64,000 nt of DNA from Pelodera strongyloides (GCA_036852015.1 JAANDG010000526.1:1-64000), one strand, 5' to 3'. Positions 1-12,667 are shown, numbered from the stretch's first letter. Notes: generated by a model from the letters alone, not told the origin. Translations and numbers: made by a program.

Positions 1-1469
1 CTCGCTCTCCCCGTACTCATCGTCATGATACTGAAGATCGCTGAAGGATGTGGAGAAGCCGTGTCGCTGACTGCAATGTCGAGCCATTGCCACACAACGC
101 CAGAACAACGAAATTGCTCTTTCTTCGAGTCTACTATGCTGACGGCCAGAACTCGCAGTACCTCGTGCATTCTCCTGAAAGACAACCACGGAGAAGTCAT
201 GGAACATGTCGAGATTTTGACCGACTTACGACATCGCTGCATCCCAAGGACTATGTTTTGGACTCTTCCGACGATTCTGTCAACGCTGACGGTCCGAAGA
301 TGTCCATCCGCCGGTTCTTGCCAAGCAGATACCTGTTCCCGCACTCAGTGGAACACGTCGGTACCAGAATTCGGAGAACTGAATCAGGAACTGGGATTCC
401 CTTGCGAACAAGCAGAAGGAGCATCACAACGGATTTTCTACTGTTCTCCAGGATGTCGGTTCAGCAAAAAACCATGCTGCACGCGAACACGACCGCAACG
501 GAGATCATTACATGTACATGGGCAAGAATCTTCGTACGATCAGCGGACGCGATGGAATCCTACTTTGTGACATCCGTGGGCGCCCCAGGGAGTTCCATTC
601 TGGATGGAAGGATAGTCGTCTCCGCGACCAACTTTGTGTCGGACATGGACGAGAACCTTCCGAAGACGTTCGGCCAACAGGATCATCGCTCCTTCATTAT
701 AACGGAACGAGACGGAAAGCTAACGGAACTGGTCAGATGTCATCATGGAAAGTCTGATGGTCACTTGAGATGCACATTGAACGAAGAACTTGTGGAGTTC
801 AAAATTGCAGACGACATGGTCCACACGCACCCAGAAGGAAATGAAGAACTCTTCTTTCACATGGCCAACACGGAGCTTCCGACGAGATTTGATGAAGTGC
901 TAATCTTCAACAGCCACTCCGGAATACTGGCACAAGGAGAGGGAGCTGTGGCGCTGCAGATTGACGTTCAAGGGTACACCGCCGCTGTGGACACAGAGAT
1001 GAATTTCTGTTCGATATCAGAAATTGCCGTGACTGGATGTGCCAATTGTCGGCAAGGAGCACGGATCGATTACAACTGCTCTACCAGCTTTGGACATCCC
1101 CAGCTTGCGGTGGCCACCTGTCCATCGACCACTTTCGCGGCCAATTGCGGGAGCGGAAGACATGAGAACACGTACGCAACAATCTCGATGGCTGAACTTG
1201 ACGAGATGTGTAGCTTACGTTGTCCCGGTGGAATCCAGACCTTCAGACTGAAAGCTTCCATTACATACTTGGAAGACTACGATGAGCACTGGAGGTTCAC
1301 GGAGGCGGACGAGAAGAAGGAGGTGAACGTAGTTACTGACTTTATAGATAGCATTTTTTCTAGCATGACCGATTATATGAAGAAGACTGTAATTACCATT
1401 TTTGTAGTATTCGTGATATATGTCATTTTCAGAATTACTTTATTTATAGCCAAATACCTTTGTATCTAA
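1..1469 (+). pseudogene. Phlebovirus-type glycoprotein (env) frame, frameshifted
   Basis: The coding signal starts in frame 1 at the left edge, with a hydrophobic run and then many cysteines, including RRCPSAGSC near 283-330, which resembles a motif of phlebovirus G2-type fusion glycoproteins. Frame 1 ends with a stop at 570. The signal then continues in frame 3, from roughly 550 to 1469, with a Cys-rich stem (GCANCRQGA near 1033) and a C-terminal transmembrane segment near 1370-1460. The change of frame between about 460 and 560 shows at least one indel, so no intact protein is made in this copy. The first 500 bases of the 473-codon frame 3 ORF are a shadow. Family assignment rests on motif and cysteine pattern only. 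Confidence 0.55.
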
Positions 1470-1473
1470 CATT

Positions 1474-2168
1474 ATGTGTGCTTCAATTGCTTCAATTATA
1501 TGTAAGTTTGAATAGTATCGGACTAACCCTTTTTCATGTACTATTACTACTAACCTCTTCATGTTATTTATGTTCATTATAGATGTTCATGCTAACTTAT
1601 TGTATTGAAATTTGATTGATTTTAAATCTACGTTTTGTCGCTAACCAGTTATCTATTTAACTTTAATTTTCTAGTGTTCTTATACTCGATATGTTAACCA
1701 TCTTTCATTTGCTATGGTTTAGCATCATGATTAATTTCCATTTCTAACTGTAGCATATAACCACTTCAATCCACTAACCATTAATTCATTGTTCATTCGC
1801 CGTGGCCCGGAGTGTCTTGAATGTCAATTCAAGTATAATTTAGTTTGAGATATTTAATTAATTATTATGTATTCTATGGTTATATATAGTTATGCATTTT
1901 CATAGTTTATAATCGCCAGCGCACAGTAATATAATACACTATTATGCCAATCATAACCCACAGTTTATACCATATGTAATATGATCCTCTCTTTGTTCCT
2001 TTGTATCTGTATCTCTAATGATTGTTATACTATGTCATTATTGTCTCTATCTATGATGTCTCTCATCGGAGTATATAAGGCCACAATCTACTATAATAAA
2101 GGAGGTTCACCCTTTCCAAAACTATCGTCGTTCGTCTCGCAATACAAGTCAGCACAACCTACAACACA
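1474..2168 (+). repeat. Probable 3' LTR (limits approximate)
   Basis: This AT-rich stretch holds TATATAA at 2072-2078 and AATAAA at 2095-2100, only 17 bases apart, as in compact LTR promoters with a short R region. I propose limits from a TGTG at 1474 to a CACA at 2168, but I found no target-site duplication and no polypurine tract directly before 1474. A purine run at about 1308-1321 followed by TG could mark an LTR start that overlaps the end of env. The matching 5' LTR lies outside the window. Confidence 0.3.
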
Positions 2169-2705
2169 CTCGATGCATTTCAAAAGCGGCCGGTATTTCA
2201 CTTTAATGTAAATGTTAAGGTATGGGCTTATTGCTCCAAGATATTTGCTTACAGTTATCTGGCCGATAATGCTAGTTCCTGTCCTCTCTCCCGCTGCTAT
2301 TCTTTATAAAATAGCATAGTTGTGAAAAGCTTTTTAATTCTGGGCACAAAATTTTCAATTAAATTAGTTTTCGGTTTAACACGACTTTTAGGTGTTGTGT
2401 TGTATGTTAAGTAATGCATTGCCAAAAACCGGTTTCAATCGCATCATTTTCGCTTGGCTGCCGATTACAACTCAGCTCGTGTATTTGCGGGGAGATTTTG
2501 AGTAGATTTACTCCCGATCTTTCCAATTTTATTCGAATAAAAATATACCGTGTAGCCTGCGATTACTCTATACATACATATATTCATTCGATCATAGGCA
2601 TGCACTGCAGCTCTCAGTTTACATTTTAATTGCACTTCTTTTTGGAAATCACATATGCTTTTGCTCCCCTTCCAAAATTGTGACTGACTGGCGACTTCCA
2701 TTCAG

Positions 2706-3945
2706 GACCTCCACGACCAGCTGAGATGTCTGCAACGTGTAGTAGTAGCAGTCTTCCTGCCTATAGTGTTAAGAAGGCTCCAGATATGACAGTTAGAGCA
2801 CGACCACCACCTCCGGGTAAGGCTTTTGCTCCCCCTCCAAACGCATTATTAATGAACCCACTGTTTTTTGAAATCGATTATAACCGAAAATGCGTGTATA
2901 TATTCTAGTTTTTTTTACATATATGTTTATGTGGAAGTATGTTTAAAGCGCACGTGCAGTCGGAAATGATGCTGCTTCTATCTAGACGCCTAGACACTCG
3001 ACAATCTTTTTCTCGTCTCCAAAATGGCCAATGACTCGGTAGTGAAAGCTCTTATGACGCTTATTTCAGACTATGCCAGTGTCATGGAACGTCGATTCCA
3101 TTCCCTATCAAGGGACAACAGGACACGAACTCCTCTGGATCCTTCAAGATTCGCAATGTCCGCGAATGCTCCGATCTCATCAATGAACCTTTCACAATCT
3201 GATCTCATGGCACTTATTGATAAACAAAGGTTTGTCTTTTCCTGATTTGTTTTGAAAATAAATATTTACTATAGTGTATTTTTTTTAACTTAACATATGT
3301 TTGTATTTAGAGCTACCTTGGAAAAGCAGCGTGAACGTTTGTATGAACTTGAAGTACGGATGCCACACGAAGAAGAGAGGGAACTATTACAGCTCGAAAA
3401 ACAAATTGTGAGATTTGTATATTCATTATTATATGCATATTATGCTTATTTATTTCCCACAGTTTTGTTCTATGTATGCGGTTAAAGTATGCCAAAGTAA
3501 TCTTTCTTTACTATAGCTCATTTTCTTACTTTACTCATATTACAGGAAAATTTGCGTGAAATTCTGCAACCAATTCGCGATAGCAATTGGCCACAACAGT
3601 ACAATGAGGAGTACGCAACTGCTTTGCGGTTGAAGATTGCCATTGAGAGCACCAAAGAAGCAATTAACAGATGTCAAAGGTTCGTATAATTATCCCGTAC
3701 TGTCTCTAGCGGCATGTTTAATGAAATATATATATGTCAATGTCAATCAGTGCCTATATATGTCAAACGGTGGTTAGTTGTGCCAGTTTAATATGAATAA
3801 TTTCTTCAGGGAACTTGATGAAAAGAATCGCGAGGCTGAGGAATTGACGAAACAATTATTCGAAATGATGACCCTGGAAGATAGTGCCGCCATTGGAGGG
3901 GGTATACCTCAAATGAATGGAGCTGTACAGATGCAGGCATATTAG
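2706..3945 (+). CDS. Small coiled-coil protein (5 visible exons, possibly 3' part of a larger gene)
   Basis: Five exons join in phase: 2706-2816, 3070-3229, 3311-3407, 3546-3679, 3810-3945 (stop TAG). From the ATG at 2726 the product is 205 residues; the frame is also open back to the acceptor at 2705, so an upstream exon is possible and the retroelement would then sit in its intron. The start is a Ser/Pro-rich region ending in RARPPPP, followed by a charged coiled coil from DLMALIDKQRATLEKQRERL through ENLREILQPIRDSNW to ELDEKNREAEELTKQLFEMM, and a short Gly/Met/Gln-rich tail. Function is not recognised. Coiled coils of N-terminal RASSF or afadin-type scaffold proteins are the closest things that come to mind, without proof. 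The exon structure is convincing; the identity is not. Confidence 0.75.
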
Positions 3946-5242
3946 GTTATGATAAATTCAGACACTCAGTCTCTCTCACACGTAAGCACTCCAGCGTATC
4001 TTCACTTACTACACACACTTTCTCATTGTTTTTAATTAACCATACTCGTACTTTTGTAATTCTTGGCGTAAGCGATAATCCGTGATTTGTTCCACTTGGT
4101 ATTGTCCCACAGCTCAGAAAGTCTTCTAAACAGAGGTTTTGATGGTTAACTATTGTCCATTAGCCTTAACATGCGTTCTGGCCCACATGATAATGTACAA
4201 TACATCGCACTGATGAAAAAATTTTGCTTGAATATTCTATTGACTTGCTATGTAGCGTTGTAGCTCGCATCGAAGCTACACCATCGCCACACACCCCCCC
4301 CCCCCCCTCGTTCTTTAAATTGAGTGCAATGATTGTAAAGAATAATTTACTTTTACATACTTGTGCTTTTTTCATTCTCTTCATACGGTATTCTATCAAA
4401 CAAATTGTTCAATGGTTTTAGAATATGCCTTTGTGTAGTTAGTTCTGTTTGTATATAATAATTCGTTTTGTGTTTTGTGCTTGTACTTTCACTTCAGTTA
4501 ATATCATGTTTCTTCTGGTGAGAAGGTTATAAATGTTTTTTTTTCAAGGTGCTTTTTCATTGAAAGAAGTTATCGGCCACCTCTTAAAACATCAATAAAT
4601 ACAAAAAGCAACATAGAGCGTTTTTGTAAATACAACTTTCTGATTTGTAAAGACACAATCCTCTTGGAGTAGCACTTTTCGTGAAAACCTAAATTATTTG
4701 TTACAAAATATAGGGTGGAGGTTGTCTATGTAGAGAACAAGTGAACTAGTATTTTCTTCTAATAGCTTCTATATTTGGGACGTATTTGGGCAAATTTTGG
4801 TGGGGGAATTAAGAATCTTTTAAACGTTTAACACAGTTGTCATTAAAAAAGTATGTATTATTCCTAGCCTGACTACGGCTGTAATATAGCCCTGGCAATC
4901 GGGTAAGTTAAGCAAAAGTTGCACCTCGTGTTTTATTTGGCTTTCGTATACCTCAAGAATGAGCTTGTGAAATGTCAGTAATCGACAATCGTGCAAGCAG
5001 AGTTGTTAAACAAATGCTTGTCTAATCCTTTCCCGGGCTATAAATGGTCCCACTCATGTTTGATGTAGTTCGCGCTTTACGCTTGGTGAATCAGTCATTC
5101 GTCAATATGGTATTATACCATTTACTAGATGTTCACAAATGTGATTTTACGTGGAAATAATTTTTGTCAATCACACAGGTCTACGATGTTGACATTCCAG
5201 TGAAGAAAGGATATTCGATTCATTGTAGATTCATTTTAACAT
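3946..5242. other. Intergenic region
   Basis: 3' UTR and spacer between the coiled-coil gene and the CDC50-like gene. A possible polyadenylation signal AATAAA lies near 4594. A run of 14 C lies at 4294-4307. No ORF with coding character was found on either strand. Confidence 0.6.
4294..4307. repeat. Homopolymer of 14 C
   Basis: An uninterrupted C run in an otherwise AT-rich spacer. It is unstable by nature and its length may be a sequencing estimate. Confidence 0.9.
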
Positions 5243-8228
5243 ATGAATTCTCAAGGTACGACTTGACCAAGCGTTACATTCAGTTTAGATCACTGACTAA
5301 ATCAATAGCTATCGAATTTTCTTATCACTGATTGATTCGCTGACTCATAAACTCTGTCTACTTTCTGAAAGGCTCCTTCTTGACGCAAAACATCAATTCT
5401 TCCTGTGTTTTTTTCCAAAAGTGTATTTTGTTTTGCTATCTTTACTCTTACGAACTAAAATTTGCAGAAAAGTCATAGTACTTTCAATATTATGTACATA
5501 TTTGAGGAAGTTTATGAAGTATGACAATAACCGAAGCACCGAGCACTGAACAAAGAAGTCGAAAACATGATACAGCACCACGGAAGGATCTTCCACATGG
5601 TACGGGTTTTCATTGTCTAGTTCATTGTTTATTTGCGCATGTAAAATTGTTGTTAATTGACTAACAATAAACTGTAAAGCGCAACGTAGCACACATTGGT
5701 TGCACATTATTTGCAACAACAAAACAACACTCGTCTAGTTGTCGTTCGCTTTGCTTCTGTGTTCAATCGCCCAGCATTATTTGATATTTCATGAGCTTTT
5801 GGAAAAAAATATAGATTTGCTGTCATATTCTGACAAAAATCGTTCACTTTGCATACTTCCTGCCGCTCCACCAAAACTCACATGTGAATTAAATGTAAAA
5901 TATAATACCTCTATATTTGTCTTACAGTTTTTTTTGCGATGTACATTACCATTGTCTTACAGTTATCAATTTCTGTTGTTTAGGAAGTCGAATACGACAG
6001 CAGAGAATGAGTGCGTGGACGCCATCATTAACAGCTGGTCCCGTTATTTCATCTACGGTCCTCATAGGAATTATATTTATTGGAATTGGAACAGCGATGT
6101 ACATTACCATTGACAAACATGGTGAGATAGTTTCATGAGCCAAATTGTTATGCCGACGTGGAACATCTTAATTATTCAGGAACTTCAAAAGCCATTCAAA
6201 AGTTTTATTTCAAAAATTCCATTTGTCAATAAGTGCATATAGTAGAGTTAGTGTTCAACTAAATAAAGCGTCATTTTAGTGAAAGAAGTCAGGATAGACT
6301 ACACGCAAGAATGTAGATTGCTGTTGCATCCTATGAACAATGAATGCAGATTTTCGTTTAATTTGGACGATCATATACCGGTTTGTTTGAATCACATAAC
6401 AACGAATAACCATTCTAGTATTCTTCATTTCTTTTACCAGCTGTATAGAATACCAACGTATAAAGTCTCGTTCGGAAAAAGTCCCGACCTCGTAGTTCTT
6501 GGCAATGTGTCAGTAATCGATCTTTTCAGGGTCCCGTATATTTCTATTATTATTTGGAGCACTTTTTCCAAAACATTCGGCAATTTATGACTAGTCGGAG
6601 CGATTCACAACTCTCAGGGGAATACGATGTACGTTGGATAGGTGATCAAACTTTGCTTTTGTGTTTAATTATAAACGAGTAATAAAGCATAGCTTTAATT
6701 GAACATACTGAGATCTGCTGAAACCAAATACCTTCAGTACGTTGATTATTGCCGTCCATTTGACAAAGATGCGGATGGAAAGAAAATTATTCCCTGTGGA
6801 GCAATGGCAAATTCAATGTTCAACGGTAACGTTTTATTTTCTCCAAGTGTACATTCATTAACTTATTAAATAACACCGCAGGGTGTGCATCACAATGAAA
6901 TGATGAAAAGAAAATAATATATAACTCGTCGTGTTAGCAAACAGGAAATTTTATAATAAAACAATGAAAATTAAGCGTAATGTATACAGATAGTATTAAT
7001 GAGATAATGGTGTCAGGCATTTTAAATTTTTGCAAACATTCGCAAATATATCAGCTTCTTTTCCTGTTCCTTTCAAACGACTCACTTGTTCAGATACTTT
7101 CCGCCTCGATCATGAGCTTGCGGATGGAACTGTGCACGAAGTACCATTCACAACGGACGGAATCACTCATAATGGGGAACAGGGCACTTGGTTCAAAAAC
7201 CCGGACTTTGGAAACAAAACATGCGAGGAATACTTTCAGGTTGACTTTTAATCGCGCACAAAACTTAGCTTGATAGATTTTTGCTACATATAACAAGGAC
7301 ATTATTGCAGAACTACGCAAAACCGCCAGCGTGGAGTAAGACCATATGCGAATTAGAAGATCACTTAGAGAATGTGGACTTAATTGTCTGGATGCGACCC
7401 GCAGCTCTACCAGACTTCATAAAGCCATACAGGTAGCGTTTTAACTCTGGCCGCATTTTATTCCAGTGCCCCCAGAAACAACACCGAAACTTTGCGACAG
7501 CTTGAGCCCTTTTTTTTGTTCTTTACTATACTGCTTTGCTTTTGCCTAGAAATTGCAGTTTGTGGGATTTTTGGGGATTCCCATTTGAAGCAAGCTTTCC
7601 GGATTTGTTTTGAACTTGATAGACAGAATTGTCAACGTATGTGCATTACTTTCTAAAAACCTAGGTTTCTGAATATGACTGGCGACTATACGAATGGATT
7701 GCCGGCGGGAAAATATTGGCTACAAGTACAATATAGTAAGTGTTATACATTTTTATCGATCTAATGGCTATTTCTTTACAATCTCAACCTTTTTTTTTGA
7801 AACCTTTTCAATATAGTTACAAAGTGCAGACACAGTGGTGGTTTTATTAAATATACTTATCATTTGCCTAATGAGCAACATGTTCATTGTAGAAAGATAA
7901 AATTTGGTTCAGATTATCCGACAGCGCTTACGATGGCGAGAAGGAAAGAATTTATTATTTCGAATAGCTCCTGGGCTGGGGGAAAAAACTTCTTCCTAGC
8001 CATTTTGTACATAGTGAGTGTTTATTAAACCCCACAATACTTTATTATGCATACTGATTTAGTTGATGCGGAAAACGTCTGTAAGACAGACACTGTAACA
8101 TTCAAATATTCCAACGATTCACGTCAATTTAGGTTGTCGGCAGTCTGGCTGTTGCTGCTGGAGCATTCCTGACATGTACTCACTGGAAATGGGGCGTCCA
8201 TGATTATAAAGCATATAAAGCACAATAG
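5243..8228 (+). CDS. CDC50/TMEM30 family protein, accessory subunit of P4-ATPase lipid flippases
   Basis: Exons 5984-6121, 6280-6380, 6530-6628, 6738-6825, 7094-7239, 7311-7432, 7665-7735, 7913-8013 and 8133-8228 join in phase. A proposed 13-nt first exon 5243-5255 (M-N-S-Q) supplies the missing phase and gives 324 residues, the usual size. The N-terminal cytoplasmic [16 protein letters not shown] is followed by transmembrane helix 1; the ectodomain has paired cysteines, [28 protein letters not shown] and [23 protein letters not shown] precedes helix 2 and a short tail. These proteins chaperone phospholipid flippases out of the ER and support their activity at plasma membrane or Golgi. AATAAA follows at about 8237. 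The first exon is the weak point. Nematodes usually have several paralogs (chat-1 and relatives in C. elegans), so no symbol is given. Confidence 0.92.
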
Positions 8229-8406
8229 CTACGTAGAAATAAATCAGTTTTTTTTTGCAACACGGATTTGTTGAATAATTATTCTGCAACATCTAAAATT
8301 GTGAGTTGACATCACAAGTTTACACTCAACTTTTCGTCTTAATAAATATTTATTTGTTAAGCAGAAATATAAAAAACCTAATGAAAAGGACCAGTTTGGA
8401 TCATTC

Positions 8407-11400
8407 TTAAGCGACGCGTTTCTGCAGTGAAAGACGAAGGTTTTCTGGCCAAACAGTTCCAGTGTCCCTCAACGAGAGGACCAGCTGAAAGAAAGAACGA
8501 AAATAAAATGACATAAACTCCCTAATACCTAACTATATCCTGTTGCATTAGATTAGCATCTAACAAATTAGCAAATACATAGTTCTCGCTCAACTGACTG
8601 TAAGAATACTCGACATGAACTTGGCCTGCGACCGTCTAACGCATAACTATCTTGTGCTAAACGATCAACTTCAAAATTCGCTTCTCAATAATTAGCTGTC
8701 ACCTCTCGTTCGGTCGGTAGTATCCGAAATTTCTTAATGAAATGGCAGAGTGTTATTTTCAACTCCAGCAGGGCAAATCGCATGCCAACACACTGTCGTG
8801 GTCCGACTCCGAACGGCATCCACGCCTTCCACGGTACATTGGGATCCAGAAATCTAGATGAGCTTAATAAATTGCGGAATAACTTTCCAACAGTAGTCAA
8901 GCCTGATGATAGCATGAAAACGTAGAAGTAACAAGGTTAAATACATGAAAAGCAAAAATTCTGTTCATAAAGCCTGCGAGGGCGATTGAGATTTTTATCA
9001 GTTCAGGAGTTTGAAAGTAACCTGTGTGGATTGAACTGTTCGGCGTCTGCTCCCCATATTTCCTTGTCTCTGTGGACGGTCCAGGTATCCACTAAGACAT
9101 TCACTCCACTTCGAAATCTGATCCCATTTACCACACAATCGTCCATACATTTCCTGTTATGGAGCCTGAAAGATGACACCAAAAGTAGGCTATGTGTCCA
9201 TTGCTAAGGTGAGATTGCTTCCCAAAACAAAGCACACCTACTACGAAATTAAACCAACTAGTTATCCCAGAAAATTTACTTCACATACTTACGGTGAAGC
9301 ATGTGGAAAAAGACGCAATGTTTCACAGATGAATACATTCAGCAGCGTCAGTGAAGCAATTGATTCAAAGGTGACTTCTTGCAGCGAAACTATTTCATTG
9401 TACAGTTCTTCCTAAAATTCTCCACATTTTAATTTATTTAATTACCTAATATTAATGACGGAGGTTTCATTAGCAAACCTCACTCTGCTGATGCAAATAA
9501 TAACCTGAAATCCCGGGTGTTTGGCGAGTAGGTATGAAGAGTATATTAGGGAATTGGCAGTGGTGTCAAATCCAGCAATAGATATGAATCGCGATTGAGC
9601 AATGACTTCCTAAAGGAGCTTTGTTTCGAAGATGAATTCTCGTAAACGTGAAGGAATGCATAGTCAACTAATTGAAAACAAACCCCAGGAGTCATTTTCA
9701 AGTCGAACTTCACAGTTGAAACATTCACGGGACCTCCATTGTTTGTTTTCCACTTATTCCACTTCGGGTCCTCTGTGTTCTTGAAGTTTTGCATAAAGTC
9801 TGGTCTCTCCTAAAAGCGCACGTAAACACATTTAAACTCGGGCACAACTTGCATTACCGTGCATGATGTGACAACATCAGACAACACGGAAACACAGCAT
9901 CATCCCTAATTGTAAGTCACCTTTTTTATTAAACACAGAATAAGTACCTCAAATGCGGTTCGGGTTTGTATGATCGAAATCAAGTACTCCGTGAATATAT
10001 CTATGGGCGATTTATCACTTGTAATGCAATTTAAAAATTTCTTCAGAAAGAGTAGAAACAAGCGAAGTTCAGGCAGTAACCCTGTAAATATAGTTCTTTT
10101 TACAATTTGTTACTCTTGGTCTAATTTGACTCACACTTTTTATACTGAGAACAAACTGTTCGAAACTTTCGCGTTCTATCACAGCTCACACCTTTTGTGT
10201 GATATTTTCTGACAATCGAAAAAGGAAACGCCAAAACAGTCCACAGACATAGTCGATCATTTATTTGCACGCCTATCAGACAAGGAAATGCTCTCTTGTG
10301 CGTTTATAAATCAATCGGGAAGCGCACGTATGAAAAGCAATGAAACACATGATACGTCTTCGATTAGAAAATAACAACAATAAGAAACCATTTTTTTAAT
10401 GCAACTTACAATATAAAAGCTCCAGGGACGGGGAGATCCTCGGAACGGCTCCAAACGCCGACTCGAAAAGTTGAAAATGTTGATTATTATTCTGGCAACA
10501 CTCTAACTGACCGAATGCACATCTGGCCAACACGTCACTTGTGTGATTCTGAAACAAACTGAAAATGGAGGTTATAAGGTCAGCACGAAAATATGACCAC
10601 AACATAAAATAGAACAAAAAAATTAGACAATCCAATCCATAATGGAAGAATCTACCTATGCATATCCAGTGGCCCTTCCAAGTGTAAAGTTTCCAAAGAA
10701 TTGACGAAAAATTTAGCAGAGTCCTCAATCAGTGGATAAAGCTAAATGAGAATTGTCGTATTTAATAAAAGCCGGGTTTCTTAAAGTAAATTCGAAATCA
10801 CAGCCGATCAACATGTAAATGAAGGCCTGAAAGTGATTACCCGTCTCATGTTTGCCTGTGAAATACTAGAGGAGATAATAGTCCTTAGTCGTTTCCATCT
10901 CGTTCCTCGAGCCGCAAACATATGAACCGAGGCTGCATTATCAACATCTGGACCAAGGGGATCTTGCTTCAAAATAAACGTGCGTGAACATTTAGTGCAC
11001 AAAAAAATTAACCTATTCGTTGATTAAAATATTTATAAACAATTGCGAAATATCAAGCTGGCATAGTAAGTGACCTGAAAATTTGCACTTTTGTTTGTGT
11101 TTAATTAGCGAGTAAAATCAATTAGCAAGATAAATGTAATAAACACTGACCATTCTCGAGTGGAAATTCACAAATCCTTTATGGCAAATAGTGTTGATTA
11201 ATTCAACATCAGAAGTGACGACTGCTGGAACTCCTCCCAACATAACTCCGACTGTTTTGCCGTACTCTGTGCTTAGCGATTCGAAATTCATATGAGCATT
11301 GCCCGATATAAACTCCCTCAAGTATCCGAAAGGACTGAGAAAGTGCGTTACCACAGGAAATCCACATCCTTGAAGTTTTCGGTAGGCATCAAAACGACTG

Positions 11401-11540
11401 AATGGATTTATGTATTGGGATTTTGCAAATGCAGTAGAAACTAATCAAGTATAAAGTAGCATACCAATGAATAGTGTGAATGCTCACCTTTTGATCACAA
11501 ATATTAGAATGACAAGTATCAAAAACAGAAGTCCGATCAT
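8407..11540 (-). CDS. Cytochrome P450, CYP3/CYP13-like clan
   Basis: Twelve exons on the minus strand join without a phase conflict: 11540-11488, 11397-11151, 10966-10841, 10741-10656, 10558-10410, 10081-9948, 9809-9684, 9609-9505, 9411-9293, 9165-9022, 8853-8703, 8484-8407. The product is 505 residues. Visible landmarks are an N-terminal membrane anchor ([15 protein letters not shown]), a helix C region with RWKRLR, the I-helix oxygen-activation motif AGFDTTANS, the K-helix ETLR, the FNPHRF region, and the heme-thiolate loop [15 protein letters not shown] whose Cys ligates iron. Such microsomal enzymes oxidise xenobiotics and endogenous lipids with NADPH-P450 reductase. All key residues are present, so it looks functional. 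The acceptor before exon 3 (TTTTGAAG) is the least canonical. The substrate cannot be inferred. Confidence 0.95.
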
Positions 11541-11591
11541 TTGTGAATACGAACTATGCGAAATGTCTCCTTCTCAACAATAAACAACAAT

Positions 11592-11665
11592 TGATAAGGG
11601 TTTCGTGAGTGAGGGGGACGGTTATCTTTTCTGCAAAGGGCGGGATTGGGAAGTCCATATAAATA
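11592..11665 (-). promoter_or_regulatory. Candidate P450 promoter: TATA-like box and GATA sites
   Basis: About 120 bases upstream of the P450 ATG the minus strand reads TATTTATA (11658-11665). Between it and the ATG lie an AGATAA motif (minus strand, near 11625) and a TGATAAG motif (plus strand, near 11592). Such WGATAR sites are the known binding type of intestinal ELT GATA factors in nematodes, which would suit a gut detoxification enzyme. This is motif reading only. Confidence 0.4.
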
Positions 11666-12592
11666 CAGTTATTTCGAAAAAAAACCACTGCACTCAATGA
11701 ACATTCTACGGACTACAAAAAAACATGTTTACTGCCTGGGTCCAATAAACAAACAGGTCGTATGTTGCAAAGACTAAAATGGGATAATGCTTATATAATA
11801 ACTCTTTATTCAAATGCATAAAATATCACGGAAATAATAATTTTTAATTTTTCAAAGGTACACTTCAATTAAAAAGATTTTGACCCGCAATGTTATTTTC
11901 AGTTCACATACTATTCGGAAAAATGTATTAAAAAGCTATTCGCAAGTATGCGAGGTAACATTTACCATTTTTTCGATTTAGTTTTTACGAACTCTGCTGC
12001 AAGCTTAATTTGTAGTGTAGATACTCTCTCATAGTTGTCCTTTGCGCTAATCCGAATGTTCTCCGTTTTTGGGCGGGAATTTGAATCATCTCGTTTACAT
12101 GGACAGTGCTTTTTTATATGCGGTGAGCTTTGGCAGAGTTTTCTCTTCACTGATATTAACTAGATTTCATAGGTAATACATTAACATAAAAAAATTACAC
12201 ATGGAGCTTGTGAGCAAATTTATATCCAAATGTAAGGTACAAATATCACAACGCATATTCTACTATTCAACTAAGTACTCAAAAGCACCAATAACCGTTA
12301 AATAAACCACGATAGCAGTCAAATTCGAGTAACATAATTTTTTTCTACTGCCTGGTGCAGGAATTCCTTATTCTAATACGCTTCTTCCGAAATGGGTTTT
12401 CAATTGACTTCGGGTAATTATGATATGAATTAATGATCAAAAATATATTCCAATACGGTAAATAAATGAGAATTCAGTATAATCTTGCTGATTTCTTGAA
12501 ACCGAAAACAACTATGTTTTTCGCACACTCACTGATGCCTGTGGAGGGGGGCTGTTTTCAAGGGGTCAGGCTTGCGGGGAAAGAAAGAGCCC
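11666..12592. other. Intergenic region
   Basis: AT-rich spacer between the P450 promoter and the tRNA pair. No supported coding or RNA feature was found. Confidence 0.5.
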
Positions 12593-12664
12593 GGTCCCAT
12601 GGTGTAGCGGTTAGCACTCAGGACTTTGAATCCTGCGACCCGAGTTCGAATCTCGGTGGGACCT
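12593..12664 (+). tRNA. tRNA-Gln (anticodon UUG), copy 1
   Basis: A 72-nt sequence folds as a cloverleaf: acceptor stem GGTCCCA/TGGGACC, D arm with TGGTGTAGCGG, anticodon arm CAGGA-CTTTGAA-TCCTG giving anticodon TTG, and T arm CCGAG-TTCGAAT-CTCGG. Discriminator base is T. The D-arm and T-arm bases form normal internal A and B box promoters for RNA polymerase III. No intron and no CCA are encoded. Confidence 0.97.
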
Positions 12665-12667
12665 ACG

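Larger units (their letters stand above)
1..2168 (+). mobile_element. 3' end of an LTR retroelement with an envelope-like gene (partial, decayed)
   Basis: An envelope-like reading frame reaches 1469 and is followed by a stretch that looks like an LTR: a TATATAA box at 2072, AATAAA at 2095 and a T-rich leader. That arrangement is typical of a nematode LTR retroelement of the Gypsy or BEL/Pao type that acquired a phlebovirus-like glycoprotein (the C. elegans Cer7 group is the known precedent). Gag, protease, reverse transcriptase and integrase would lie left of the window and cannot be seen. The reading frame is shifted, so this copy is probably dead. It lies upstream of, or inside an intron of, the coiled-coil gene at 2706. 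Confidence 0.5.

Noticed and set aside
48..540. First part of the 473-codon frame 3 ORF at the left edge
   Set aside because: The cysteine motifs of the glycoprotein are in frame 1 here; frame 3 becomes the coding frame only after about 550.
512..757. Frame 2 ORF of 81 codons inside the env region
   Set aside because: It overlaps the region where the frame changes and lacks the glycoprotein signature after 560; at most a few codons might belong to a double shift.
5393..5722. Minus-strand ORF of 109 codons
   Set aside because: It sits in the proposed first intron of the CDC50-like gene, is low in coding character and has no recognisable motif.
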